Of a stretch of 45,000 nucleotides of DNA, positions 25,691 through 36,195 are shown in pieces. Each line of letters opens with the position of its first letter. Within the stretch, counting starts at the first letter, position 1. A program made the position numbers and the translations under genes. The notes below the pieces were generated by a model that did no database searches, was not told the DNA's origin, and saw only the letters and a program-made list of their open reading frames with translations. Origin of the DNA: Cristatella mucedo (taxonomy: Eukaryota; Bryozoa; Phylactolaemata; Cristatellidae); assembly GCA_009760855.2 (NCBI GenBank), contig WPIO01000088.1:1600001-1645000 (forward strand), written 5' to 3'.

Positions 25691-25827
25691 GCGAGCCACC
25701 ATCAGCAGACCGCGCCGGAAGAGCTTTGGGCGCGCCGCGGCGCGGGCTGCCGTGCTACCGGACGCAGCGACCGACGCCGGTCGGCGCGCGAAATCGATTC
25801 GCCGCGAGCGAGCGCAGCCGACGGCAC

Positions 25828-25875
25828 ACGCGGCGGCAGCTCGCGGCGGCAGCTCGCAGCGGCAGCTCGCGGCGC
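25828..25875. repeat. 15-bp minisatellite, three units
   Basis: CGGCGGCAGCTCG / CAGCGGCAGCTCG repeats. The open frame crossing it encodes a serine/arginine-rich string that is not convincing as protein. Confidence 0.75.
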
Positions 25876-26514
25876 GATCTCCCAGAGGTTCGCCGCCACC
25901 GGCTGCCGGTCTTTGCAGCACCGGCGACGGCGATTAGTGTCAGCGACGTGAACCCGTGACCGTAGTGAGCCTCAGAGTCGCCTGTTTGCATTCTTCCGCT
26001 CTGCGCCGCCCGCGGCGGCGGCGGCGGCATCCCTGGGGACGCGGCCCCGTGCGGCCTTGTCCGGGCGCTCAGCGGGCGTGGCTGCGGACCGCTAACCATT
26101 TGCGTCGGCTCCGACGCACTCGGGGCCGGAAGCCGGAAGCGGTAGCGTGCTCTACGCGCCGACCCGCAGGCCGACAGCTTCGCTCCCCGTGCGCAAGGCG
26201 ACCTGAAAGCGGCCCGCCGACGGTGGCGCCCCCTTTAGTCATCTTCCGGAAGCTCAGAGGGCCCTTTCGGGTGGTGACTAGGCGCACGACTCTTTCCAAT
26301 GGCTGACTATGGTCTGCTGCTGCGCAGAGATCAAGGGGCTCACAACGACTTGCTAGAAATGAGCCATCGTCTGCAAGGCCAAGGGCGCGCAGGCGAATTT
26401 ATCTTCCCTGCTATTGTTTCGCGACCCTGGACGCCTCTGGGTCGGCTAAGAGCTCGGCGCGAGGTCACTAAGCTAAACAATACCCACGCCATCGCTGCAC
26501 TGCCGGACTCGCTT

Positions 26515-26626
26515 CACTGCTCGACTCGCTGTACTCGCTTCACCGCTCGATTCGCTGTAATCGCTTCACTGCTCGACTCGCTGTACTCGCTTCACTGCTC
26601 GACTCGCTGTACTCGCTTCACTGCTG
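26515..26626. repeat. 26-bp minisatellite, about four units
   Basis: Units CTTCACTGCTCGACTCGCTG + TACTCG. Three are near identical and one has CACCGCTCGATT and TAATCG. Confidence 0.85.
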
Positions 26627-27664
26627 GAAGCGCTGCAGATTCGCGTAGAAGACTGAGTGTGCGGACAATGCGAGCGGCATTGGCCGAAGAAAGGGCGGCG
26701 GAAGTCGCAAAAAGGGAAGCGGACGGCGCTTGCTCAGCCGAAATTCTTTGCGGTTTCCGTTCGATATAATGTTCCCGTTGCCCTTTTCGCCACCGCAGAC
26801 AATCCCTCATTATCGCCGAATAGCCTTTAGGATTGAAACGGGCGCGGGTGATAGAACGAACGAACGCCAACTTTAATTGCGCGGACTCTTCAGAACGAGC
26901 GAGGGCTAAAACTGATATTGCCGTCGAGTCGCTGCAAGGGCGCGGAGCCAAATTGCGCGCTTCCGGAAGCCCGATCGCTGACGCGCGTGCGCTTTGAAAA
27001 TGCAGCTACTTGTGCATATAGACAGCTCGAATGGCGAGAGCAAAGCATCACATTTTGGCAGCATACACATCCCATAGATAGACATCTGAACATAGCGAGA
27101 CCGCGCAGCAACGCGTGAGCTCCGAGCTTAGATAGTCGCCAGGCATTAAGGAAAAATTAAAGCGAGCAAGTCCGCAACGCCGCAAGATGGCGCACTCGGG
27201 TCACGGTGGCACACTTCCGTCCAGCCCCAAGATGGCGCAGCGTTGCTTTCCGCGACGGAGCTATTGCGACTCAGCGTAGCGAGTCCGCAGGCAGTGAGCT
27301 GCTCGCTGTGAAAGGAAGCAGCATCGACGCATCGAACACTTATCGATGATGCAATGCCCGCTGTAAATCAGCGACCGGAAGAGGATGACGTCAAAGCTTG
27401 GAATTTGGGAAATCAGACGGAAGTGTCCGGAATTTAAAACTATAGACCTATGGGAAAGAGTTTTACGCGTGCGAGCGAGTGATATTTTGAAATAAGCAGA
27501 GTCCTGTTGTGGCCTACCGTGAACTCTGTGCAGCATTGTTTAGACGCCGCACTGCCGACGCGCTTGCACGTATGCCAAAAAGAAGTTACAGGCCTAGCAT
27601 TAACGTGACGACTCTCTATTTTTTTTAATTACGAAACGAGCCGAAAACAAGGTTGCAGGTTACT

Positions 27665-27940
27665 GCATCGTTCTATAGAGCTGATCCTTTCCAGCGGTCC
27701 TGACCCGCTACTTCAATGCTGCTCACTTCCTTTGATTGCCCTCCTGACTCGGCTATGCTTCCCATTTTTTCTCGCTGTTGCGTGATATGAAGTCCGCTGG
27801 CCACCGAATGCGCACCGAAAGCCGCCTAGGCGTCGGTCGCGCTAAAGAAAGCTGTCCAGCGCCACACCCACTTAATCCTTATGATTTTGTAGAGTTACAG
27901 ATAGGAGTTTGCCTTACACTAGAGCTACATATACTCGGTT
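27665..27940 (+). mobile_element. LINE family B 3' UTR fragment
   Basis: CAGCGGTCCTGACCCGCTAC, GTTGCGTGATATGAAGTC and GATTTTGTAGAGTTACAGAT follow the order of the family B 3' end. Confidence 0.65.
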
Positions 27941-27945
27941 AAGCA

Positions 27946-28150
27946 TAATAATAATATTACTATTAAGTAATACATTGTTATTAATATTATAAGCTAATAA
28001 CATAATAATAGCAATAATTGCAATAATGAGTTTGAACAGAGACCTCAGACAACTAAGTCTCTTTCTTGGCACTTCACGTATGCTGCAACGGAATTAAGGT
28101 CGATTAAAGGGTTAGTGATAACACGTGCAGCGTCGGCACGCATAAGCGAA
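27946..28150 (-). mobile_element. LINE family A 3' tail and part of 3' UTR
   Basis: An AT-rich (TAA)n-like run is followed by ACCTCAGACAACTAAGTCTC, CTTGGCACTTCACGTATGCTG and the family 3' UTR motif with GCAGCGTCGGCACGCATAAG. Confidence 0.6.
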
Positions 28151-28267
28151 CAGAGGACAATTCGCAAGGGACCGTGCGAATGTTGTGAGGAAAAGGATTA
28201 TACGTTATAGCTGAACCAGTGTTTCCATCTGAGATATGCGCCACCGATACTGTTCTGGGCTGAGCGC

Positions 28268-28372
28268 AGATTCGACAGTTTGGAACTCCATAGAAATGTG
28301 ATGGTTTGGAACTCCATAGATATATGATGATTTGGAACTCCATAGATATATGTTTGGAACTTCATAGATAGA
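28268..28372. repeat. About 25-28 bp minisatellite, four units
   Basis: TTTGGAACTCCATAGA is followed by a variable ATATATGATGA spacer, repeated four times. Confidence 0.85.
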
Positions 28373-28939
28373 TATGACGCCCAGTCGGAGGGGCTTCGGC
28401 TTTTGGGCGGCAGTCGTCGGAGAGAGTGCGGGTCAGCCAAGCGGTGAGCCAACGTGGACGTCGCATCCTGCTCGAACTTGTACGTCCAGATATAATACGT
28501 CCAGACATACTGATATACGCACATTTATTGCAGGACGCGAAAACCCGAATAACCTGCCAGCGAGAGAGCTTGTCGTAGTAGCTAATATTTCGTCAACTCT
28601 AGAGAATAACGGGCAAGCGACGCAGCGAGCGGACCGGACGTGGGTCGGAGAGTCCTCTGAGCCTCGTTGTCGCCGCAGCTCTTCGCGAAGCAGCGAGCTC
28701 CGATTCGAGCCGAGTCGGGAAACGCCCGAGGAAGCCAAAACCGATTGCGCCGCCAGAGTGCGGCTTTAGCGAAACCCGCAGAGGCGCGCAGATACGCCAT
28801 TGCCCTTGAATGACGGACGGCGGCTCGTCTCGTCTCGAGAGCGAAGCCATTTTGTGGCGGATTGCGCGCTGGAGCGCGTATGCGACGCTAGTTGGACGGT
28901 CTCTTGAGAATGAGAAATAGCGTGAGAACGAGAACTTAT
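28373..28939. other. Single-copy DNA, nothing recognised
   Basis: Open frames on both strands overlap each other and lack motifs. Confidence 0.4.
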
Positions 28940-29222
28940 AGCTCTTCCTTACGCAACGACAACTACTCTCCAACTGCCGACTATGGCACATCTTTTTCAG
29001 CGGTCCTGAACTGCTACTTCTATGCTACTCACTACCTCAACTGCTCTCCCGACTCTGCTATGCTTCCAACTTTCTCTTTGTTGCGTGAGACGAAGTCTGT
29101 TGCCTACCGAATGCGTACCGCAAGCCGCTTAGGCTGTGAGTGCGCTATACAAAACTCTTCTGCGTAACACCCACATGGTCTCTATGACTTTGTGGAGTTA
29201 CTGACGGAGATACATTACATTC
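28940..29222 (+). mobile_element. LINE family B 3' end, best preserved 3' UTR
   Basis: TACGCAACGACAACTACTCT, CAGCGGTCCTGAACTGCTAC and TTGTTGCGTGAGACGAAGTC lead to GGAGTTACTGACGGAGATAC and the ACATTACATT tail at about 29212-29222. Confidence 0.8.
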
Positions 29223-29455
29223 GAAGCAAGAAAACTATATAAATCCAATATTTAATTATTACATTTTAATATTAATAATATTCATTTATCATCAACCATG
29301 TTTTATTAAAAAATATCTTACGATAACGTATCAACTATTTAATCAAACTCCGATATCTAATTATTTAATGAATTTAATTTAATAATATTTAATTAATATA
29401 AGCAATATCTTGAATGATATCCTACGATAGCGTGTCGTTTAGTGCTTCCTGTGCG
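29223..29455. other. AT-rich island
   Basis: TTTAATTATT-type sequence directly after the LINE B tail. No genes. Confidence 0.5.
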
Positions 29456-29510
29456 ATGTTGCTGCTGCTGCTGCTGCGGCTGCTGCGGCGGCGGCGGCGG
29501 CGGCGGCCTG
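29456..29510. repeat. (GCT)n/(GGC)n trinucleotide run
   Basis: GCTGCTGCTGCTGCTGCGG passes into a run of about eight GGC units. Confidence 0.9.
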
Positions 29511-29900
29511 GCGTTTAGACAAGGCCAGCCAGCGCGGCGTCGCCAGTAAGCGCCGACCAGTAAGCGCGGGGCGTATAGTACCTGGGCGTAGCAGTCCATC
29601 CGGCAACGCCGCCTCCGCTGTAAACGCTTCTGCAGCGAGCGACGAGTCTAGAAGTACAGCAGCTCTGTCTGTGCGCCTTCTTCTTTCTGCGCCGCCCAAA
29701 AGCCAAAGGTCAGCTCAGTCAGGCGCGCGATCCGTGGCATCCAATCACATTCGAGCAACAGCTCGCACACTCTCGCTCGGCGCGCAGCGCGCGGCGGGCG
29801 AGCGCGCGTGGCGTGCCGAGCGCACTTCCGGCCGCAGCTCAGACGCACCGCTGCCTCCCGCCGCCGTTCGACGCCCGGCTGGCTAAAAGCCTCAAGCTTC

Positions 29901-30081
29901 GAAGCCTCGAGGTGCTGCAGCCCGCTGCAGTCTGCTGCACCTATCTCGTTGCCTATTGGATAGATCATTAGGCGGGATTATGTATGTTGAATTAATTATA
30001 TTATTTATTTATTTTATAATTTTATTTATTCATTTATCGAATTAATTACAGTCGTATTTATTTATTCGTATTTATTTATTT
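29901..30081 (+). repeat. 181-bp dispersed repeat, copy 1
   Basis: It begins GAAGCCTCGAGGTGCTGCAG, has the core ATTGGATAGATCATTAGGCG and GGATTATGTATGTTGAATTA, and ends in AT-rich TATTTATT runs. It matches 31859-32039 in the same direction at roughly nine of ten positions. Family unknown. Confidence 0.75.
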
Positions 30082-30962
30082 GTTCTTTCTGTCGGCCTGC
30101 GCGCTCTCGCTTTTATTCGTGCGTCCGGTGTTACGTTTTCTCGGCTAATCCTTCTACCGCACTTGCACGTGACTCATCCACACCCTCCACGTTCGACCGG
30201 GGTCGCACACAAAAAAAAGAGTAAAAGTCGCCGGAAAAGCCACGGCTTGCTGGACGCGATCGCTGTGAAAGCTCGGTCTCTGGGCTCCGAATGTGCGGCG
30301 TGCGAGCGAGTGTGAGGCGTCGGTTCGGCGAGAAGTGGTACATTGTGGCGCGTGCCAAGTTCGTCACCGGCGTGACGTAGCTGCAGAATTTTGCGCCAAC
30401 TGACATTTAAATCGCCTCATTTCGCCGGCCGGAAGTCAGTTACGCGAGTCCACCGCCTTGGTCTCCATCCATAACGGAATTGTAATTGTAATCGGCACGT
30501 TCCCACTCTTTCCTCTTTCCTGTTTCCTGTTTCCCGTTTTGTCCTGTTTACCATTTACCGCATTTCGCTCTGCACAATTTCCAGACGCGCGTCATTGGTG
30601 CTGATCGCGTACATAGCGAGCGAGCGAGCGAGCACAGAGTGCTGACATCCCGGAGCACCGAATGCGAACGCACAGTCTCTACGCTTGTATACTAAATAAA
30701 TGTATACACGCATGCACTATATAAATATAAAACATACGTTTAGTTTTGTAGGTTATTTTATAATATATTTAATTCATATAAAATAAATAAAATATATAAT
30801 AAATATCTAATAAAAATAATATATAATACAATATACAATAAAATATAAAAATAATATATAATATAAAAACATATACTAAATATATTAATATATTTAGTAT
30901 TTTAATATATACTAAATATATTAATATATTTATAATATATTTAAATATATATATACTATTAC

Positions 30963-30999
<37 letters not shown>

Positions 31000-31004
31000 T
31001 ACGT
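30082..31004. other. Mixed single-copy DNA passing into an AT-rich island
   Basis: 30082-30690 is ordinary sequence with a (CGAG)n run near 30618. 30690-31004 is almost only A and T, with ATATATTTAGTAT inverted segments near 30880-30930 and (TA)n at 30966-30992. Confidence 0.5.
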
Positions 31005-31459
31005 TATGGAAGAATGTATGCCGCCAAAGGTGTAGTACATTTGAAAATTCTACTCAGCAAAGTGCGAATGTGCAGAGATTTCATAGCATCGTAAATGAGC
31101 AAAAAGTCAATTCGACCAATCGAACCAATGCGTTGCTAATATCCCGTTGCGGAGGTTCGACTTCAGATCGAGCCTGCCTCGCCAGCCTCGCGATCGCTCG
31201 TCCGAGATTGGGCACCCGTATTTCCTTCGCTTACTATTGGCCACTGTCAATAATTTAACCGGCGCCAGGGGGCGCGCCAGGTTTGGCCGAGTGATCGGTA
31301 GGCTCGAGAAACCTCAGCCAGCTGGCGCTGACTGTTTCTGCCATGTCTGGCCATACGTCGCCGATGGTATCGACAAGGGTCTCTGTTCTTCCAAAAAGTT
31401 TTCAGATTCATGCGCAACTTCCTCGAATTCGAACTAAAATGTTAGTCACGTGTTCTATG

Positions 31460-31660
31460 GTGAGCCGTAATGGCTCACTGGGTAAGGTGGTTGCTTTTCA
31501 CGACCTCGGCCCCGAGGTTGTGGGTTCGAATCCTGCCGTGAGCAATCCTTTATTGCCACTGCAAGCGGTGACGATATCCGCAAAGGCTCTTCTGTAACTA
31601 TCCAAAATGGGGCTGTTAAATCAGATAGTATTTTCTTTTTAGTAACGTACAATTGTAGTC
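31460..31660 (+). mobile_element. tRNA-like unit, probably the head of a second SINE
   Basis: Box A TGGCTCACTGG (31471-31481) and box B GGTTCGAATCC (31523-31533) both match the Pol III consensus exactly. A five-pair stem GGTTG/CGACC holds a seven-base loop CTTTTCA, as in an anticodon arm, and a CTCGG..CCGAG hairpin looks like a long variable arm. The acceptor strands do not pair in tRNA fashion. Instead GTGAGCC (31460-31466) pairs with GGCTCAC (31472-31478). A working tRNA is therefore unlikely. The sequence to about 31660 may be the SINE body. Confidence 0.5.
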
Positions 31661-31858
31661 GCGTGTCCTGCCATGAGTCGACGCCCAATTGGGGCTCAGA
31701 CATTCTGCACTGAACGGCAAATTTCAGCTGAGGAGCCTCTGCCTCTGCTCCGCAGCTCTGGTACTTTCTGGTACTTTCTGGTACTTTCGCTCGGTGCCAC
31801 GCCGCTGCCTGCTGCCGCGGCTGTTGCATACTGCCGCTGCTATGCTACCGCTGCAGCG

Positions 31859-32039
31859 GAAGCCTCGAGGTGCTGCAGCCTGCTGCAGTCTGCTGCACCT
31901 ATCTCATTGCATATTGGATAGATTATTAAGCGGGATTATGTATGTTGAATTAATTACATTATTTGTTTATTTTATAGTTTTATTTATTCATTTATTGAAT
32001 TAATTACAGTCGTTTTATTTATTCGTATTTATTTATTTA
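31859..32039 (+). repeat. 181-bp dispersed repeat, copy 2
   Basis: This is the second copy of the unit at 29901-30081, in the same orientation about 2 kb apart. The left flanks differ, so the unit border at GAAGCC is sharp. It could be a short transposon without recognised ends or a local duplication. Confidence 0.75.
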
Positions 32040-32185
32040 GTCGTCCCTCGTCAATCGCGGTGAATCAGTTCCAGGCTCTAGCGAGATAAGTGAACTTCTG
32101 TGAAGTTGGATGTATTATTTATAAATCGATTATGTTCGTAGCTAGAGCATAGAAAACCTGTTCATGACCCTAAAAATACGTTGTT

Positions 32186-33885
32186 TAATAATAATAATAA
32201 TAATAATAATATTGCACTTGATAAAGCGCCCTCAGAGAACTTAATCTCTTTCTAGGCGCTTTACATTTGCTGCAAAGTGATACGCAATAGAATAGTAAGT
32301 AAAATCATGCTTGAAAAACAAACAAAATGAATAACATGGTTAGGGGTTACATGCACTGGGTCAGCATGCAAATGTGGTTAGTGGCAGCATGAACAGTGTC
32401 AGCACGCATAAGCACATCGAGGACGAATCACAAGGACCCACTAAATGCTGTCCTAAATAGGTATGTTTTTAAGTTTCTTTTAAATGTGGTCAGGTCAGGG
32501 GATGTTCTGATGCAGGTCGGGAGGGAGTTCCAGGCTGTGGGAGCATACGAGCTAAATGCACGGTCTCCAAAGGATTTAAGGTTTGTGCGAGGTATTTCTA
32601 GACTGTTGGATTCCGAAAAGCGAGTTGTACGATGCTTTGCCTGATGGGTTAGTGTATCTGAAAGATAGGCTGGAGCCATAGAATGAAGAGACCTAAAAGT
32701 GAGCGACAAAACCTTGAAGTCAATCCGTTGCTTGACTGGTAACCAGTGCAGGTCGGCGAGAAGTGGAGTAATGTGGCAACTGCGACGCTCACGACAGACA
32801 AGCCTAGCTGCAGAGTTTTGCACCAGCTGCAATCGCCTGATCGTACATGCTGGTAGGCCAGTCAGCAGTGAGTTGCAGAAGTCGAGACGAGATGTCACGA
32901 ATGCATGGACCAACTTGGACGTGGTATCCTTATCTAAACAAGCCCTAATTTTAGCAATGTTATGAAGCTGAAAATAGGCTGATTTGACTGTGGAGCTGAT
33001 GTGGTCGTCTAACGAGAGGTCGCTTTGGAATATGACACCTAGATTTCGAGCTGATGCAACTGGAGATATGCTGGCAGAGCCAATTTTGAAAGTCAGCCTT
33101 TCCAATTTCTGAATAACACTAGGTTTGCCCATAACTAGTAAGTTAGTTTTATCATCGTTTAGTTTTAGAAAATTTGCTGCCATCCATGATCGGATGTCAT
33201 CAATGCATGCAGCAAGTGAGTTGAGAGAATTTGAGGTGCTCGAAGGCTGGGAGGGATCAAAGCAAAGGTACAACTGAGTGTCATCCGCATAGAAGTGAAA
33301 GCCTAGATTGTGCTTGGCAATCACATCAGCGAGAGGGAGAGTATAAACGGTGAAAAGGACCGGACCTAGCACAGAGCCCTGAGGTACTCCATATTTTAGA
33401 GGTACTTCAGATGATCTTTGTCCATTCACGTCAACACTCTGGAGTCTCCCACTGAGATAGGACCTGAACCACTGCAGAGCAGTGCCAGTGATGCCCAGGC
33501 GAGATGAGAGGCGCTCTAGAAGTACTTTGTGATCGATGGTATCAAAAGCTGCCGAAAGATCGAGCAAAACAAGAAGAGACACTCTACCCATGTCTGCATT
33601 CCTAAGTAGGTCGTTGTATACCCGAAGCAATGCTGACTCTGTGGAGTGATTAGCTCTAAAGCCAGACTGGAACTTACTAGCAAGGTGTGAGGTTTCGATA
33701 TACGAGTTCAGCTGGTCTGCCACGACCCGTTCCAGTGTCTTTGATAGGAATGGTAGAAGGGAGACTGGGCGGTAGTTGCTTAAGTTCTCTTGGTCTAGTG
33801 TAGCTTTCTTGAGAAGTGGCCTGACTACAGCTTTTTTGAAAGGTGCTGGGACCTGACCTGAGGCTAATGACATATTAATGATACC
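32186..33885 (-). mobile_element. LINE family A (L2/CR1-like), 5'-truncated copy with open RT frame
   Basis: This is the best-preserved retrotransposon here. It runs from a 5' truncation near 33885 to a (TAA)n tail at about 32187-32210. The 3' UTR carries the family tail (AAGCGCC..AAGAGATTAAGTTCTCTGAGG). Its reading frame is described separately. No endonuclease region is present, so this copy cannot move alone. Fragments of the same family lie at 6.97, 13.8, 15.5, 21.3, 24.7 and 37.9 kb, with short tails elsewhere. Confidence 0.9.
32428..33873 (-). CDS. Reverse transcriptase frame of LINE family A, endonuclease missing
   Basis: The frame has 481 codons without an internal stop. Visible RT motifs are [10 protein letters not shown] (residues 33-42), the first catalytic aspartate in [13 protein letters not shown] (D105 to D111), GVPQGSVLG (162-170), the catalytic FYADD (194-198) and KTNLLVMG. 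After the RT come the typical L2/CR1-clade C-terminal blocks [23 protein letters not shown] and AWNSLP. The protein would copy the element's RNA at a nicked target. The N-terminal apurinic-like endonuclease is cut off: the first methionine falls inside the RT region, just after a stop. It is probably not expressed as a working protein, but the open frame suggests recent insertion. Confidence 0.88.
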   Translation of the reverse strand: MSLASGQVPAPFKKAVVRPLLKKATLDQENLSNYRPVSLLPFLSKTLERVVADQLNSYIETSHLASKFQSGFRANHSTESALLRVYNDLLRNADMGRVSLLVLLDLSAAFDTIDHKVLLERLSSRLGITGTALQWFRSYLSGRLQSVDVNGQRSSEVPLKYGVPQGSVLGPVLFTVYTLPLADVIAKHNLGFHFYADDTQLYLCFDPSQPSSTSNSLNSLAACIDDIRSWMAANFLKLNDDKTNLLVMGKPSVIQKLERLTFKIGSASISPVASARNLGVIFQSDLSLDDHISSTVKSAYFQLHNIAKIRACLDKDTTSKLVHAFVTSRLDFCNSLLTGLPACTIRRLQLVQNSAARLVCRERRSCHITPLLADLHWLPVKQRIDFKVLSLTFRSLHSMAPAYLSDTLTHQAKHRTTRFSESNSLEIPRTNLKSFGDRAFSSYAPTAWNSLPTCIRTSPDLTTFKRNLKTYLFRTAFSGSL

Positions 33886-33931
33886 TTATCATAGCCCTCT
33901 GGACTTGAAATGACACCCCGTTAGTCACCAT

Positions 33932-34270
33932 TAATAATAATAATAATAATAGTAATAATAAATTTGTATAGCGTCATTGGAGAACTGGATCTCTCTCAAG
34001 GCCACCGGTTCTCAACCTATGGGTCGCGACCGCTTTGGAGGTCGAACGACCCTTTCACAGGGGTCGCCTAAGACCATCGGAAAACACGCATTTCCACAAT
34101 TTCGCACACAATAATTTTACGGTCGGACGTCACCACAACATGAGGAACTGTCTTAAAGGGTCGCAGCATTAGGAAGGTTGAGAGCTACTGCTCTAGGCGC
34201 TTTACAGATGCTGCATATATGCATGTAAAGCATTACCAAATATTTGGTGGTAGGGCTGGCTTACTTGTTC
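33932..34270 (-). mobile_element. LINE A/SINE-type tail split by a hAT element
   Basis: (TAA)n at 33932-33960 and GGAGAACTGGATCTCTCTC are followed by the hAT element at 34003-34190. The tail then resumes as CTCTAGGCGCTTTACAGATG. The uninterrupted tail elsewhere fixes the original sequence of the target site. Confidence 0.7.
34003..34190 (-). mobile_element. Non-autonomous hAT transposon, SPIN-like, 188 bp
   Basis: The ends are CACCGGTTCTCAACC and the reverse of GGTTGAGAGCTACTG. The flanking 8-bp duplication is CTCAAGGC (33995-34002) and CTCTAGGC (34191-34198), seven of eight equal. Inside are AACCTTCCTAATGCTGCGAC, AAAATTATTGTGTGCGAAAT and TCTTAGGCGACCCCTGTGAA in reverse. These match what I know of SPIN-type hAT elements of vertebrates. 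It is inserted in a LINE/SINE tail. No transposase is present. Confidence 0.85.
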
Positions 34271-35104
34271 AAGCCGACGGCTAACATGTTAATGGTAAAT
34301 TAACGGAAGCTCTTGTGAGCATTGACTCAGCACTGCCATGTCCGACAGAAAGTGTTTACCGCAGCTTTACTTATCTAATCACTATCTATTCACTTTTCTA
34401 ATCACTTCTCTAAGCACAAGTAGGTCCGGCTGCAAAAAGACGCTGCGCAAAGAGCTTTTAGCTCGCGCGTCGTCGCGGAAATCCAGGGACTCCGCACGTA
34501 GCCCTTCTCGCATGGGGAAATCCGATTTTGCGAAACCCAGGTCAGGCGGCAAGAGGTCAGATTTCTGCCACACCCTTTCGCTCAGCTCTCAGGAGCTTGA
34601 ACTCTGTACAGTTAAAAACTCACAAACTGCTGCAGAAAAATATTCTTTCACCCGACGTCAACTATTGCCGAGCATTCGTGACCGGAAGCTACAGCTAACC
34701 AGACTAACTTCGGCACCTAAAATGATTTAGAGCGACATTCACACGGGGCATTCAGACGGCCGTTACGGTTGACCGTATTTTTGAAGAAATTCCTAACTGC
34801 AGCCAGAATTGGAGCCAGGATTTTCATGTTGGAGGAAATTTCCGAAAAGAATTAAAAATTATAGAGAACGAGTGTCGCAGTGTTTATTCGACATACACTC
34901 TGAGGTTGCTCATCGACTGGAAGCGACTATAATAAATAAATAAACATATAAAATAATTTATAACAATATAGAAAGAAACAATAAAAAATAGTCGAAATAT
35001 ATACATATTTTTTCATCAGAATTTTTCGTTTTAAAGTAATATTTTATTTAAAAAATTCTATTAATGATATTTAATATATTTTTTCAATTTAAAATGTTTT
35101 CAAT
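34271..35104. other. Single-copy DNA and AT-rich island
   Basis: A 130-codon frame at 34338-34730 (plus) has no recognised domain and a composition like its surroundings. 34920-35104 is AT-rich. Confidence 0.4.
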
Positions 35105-35185
35105 TTTTATTTGATCAATGATCCTTGTGATCCATTCGTAATCCTGTGTGATCCATTCGTAATCCTGTGTGATCCATTCACGATA
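35105..35185. repeat. 21-bp minisatellite, about three units
   Basis: TGTGATCCATTCGTAATCC occurs three times with a diverged fourth copy. Confidence 0.85.
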
Positions 35186-35575
35186 CCCATTCAGGACCCG
35201 TCCTTCCTTCGTAATCCAAGCAAGCCCTCCGAATCCAGTTCGAAAAGCGAGGATCGTGAGGTTGCCTCGTTTTCGTGCGTTTGAGATGTATGGTCGCATG
35301 CTTTTCTTCAGACCCATGGGCTTCAGCTTTGACCTTCAGCCTTGGCCAGCCAGAAGGTCAGAGGGTAGTGACTCGCTCACGAGCTACCGGCCTAAAAACT
35401 GTCCCCCCCGACCTAATTAAAGGACCGGCTAAGACTGCTCCTAATTTCGGTTGGCCATCCACGGACAGCACAGTAAATGAGGAGGAGATAACTCTGCAGC
35501 AGACACTCGACAGCAAATGGGCCGCCTCCTACACGCCCTGCAGCAAGTGATATTTTAAGTGATTATTTTTTCATC

Positions 35576-35611
35576 TGTAGCTGCGATCGTTTCGAAACGG
35601 TCGCAGCTACA
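35576..35611. repeat. 36-nt palindrome with one mismatched pair
   Basis: It is centred on TTTCGAAA. Arms are TGTAGCTGCGATCGTTTC and its complement, with one T/G mismatch. It lies in moderately AT-rich single-copy DNA. Confidence 0.92.
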
Positions 35612-35764
35612 TTTGCATCCTTCCTACAGCGACCCAAAAGGCCCCCTCTGTAGCGCTTGGCTGCTTGGTGTCTGGCTGAACTGCTTTTGAAACAGTTTCA
35701 GCCGCCTCCTCAGCGTGCTCCTAGATGGATATCTATGTTATAGCTGTATATCTATGGTCAGTAG

Positions 35765-35942
35765 ACTAGCCGTTCCATTCCCTTACGCTCAGAGAACGTT
35801 TGGCGACAGAAGCGTTTGCTCGGCAGGTCGTAGACTGCGGAGACCACTTTGAAAGCTCTTAAGAAACGACATCTACTCTCCTGCTGCCGACTGTCGCACG
35901 TCCTTTTTTCCAGCAGTCCTGAGCCAGGCCACTCACTACCTC
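35765..35942 (+). mobile_element. LINE family B, ORF end fragment
   Basis: TTTGGCGACAGAAGCGTTTG and GGTCGTAGACTGCGGAGACC (the GDRSF/RRLWN region) are followed by CTCTCCTGCTGCCGACTG. It stops where a (CACG)n array begins. Confidence 0.65.
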
Positions 35943-35949
35943 ACACACA

Positions 35950-36045
<96 letters not shown>

Positions 36046-36195
36046 CACACGCACGGACGCACGGACGCACGGACGCACGGACGCACGCGCACACGCACAC
36101 ACACACACATATATAGTATTGCTAATATATATATACATATATATATATATGTATATATATATATATGTATATATATATAGCATAGCTAATATATG
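35942..36195. repeat. (CACG)n-(CA)n-(TA)n compound array
   Basis: CACG units 35942-36050, then ACGCACGG units, a short CA run, and (TA)n from 36107 with GTATA interruptions. It abuts a truncated LINE B fragment. Confidence 0.94.

Larger units (their letters stand above)
25691..27664. other. GC-rich to mixed single-copy DNA
   Basis: Contains 15-bp and 26-bp minisatellites and two CAAGATGGCGC motifs (27183 and 27226). Long frames near 26.3 kb cross the minisatellite and show no domain. Confidence 0.4.

Noticed and set aside
34338-34730. 130-codon plus-strand frame
   Set aside because: No recognised domain, no clear splice sites and a composition like its flanks. Kept only as a remark in the region entry.
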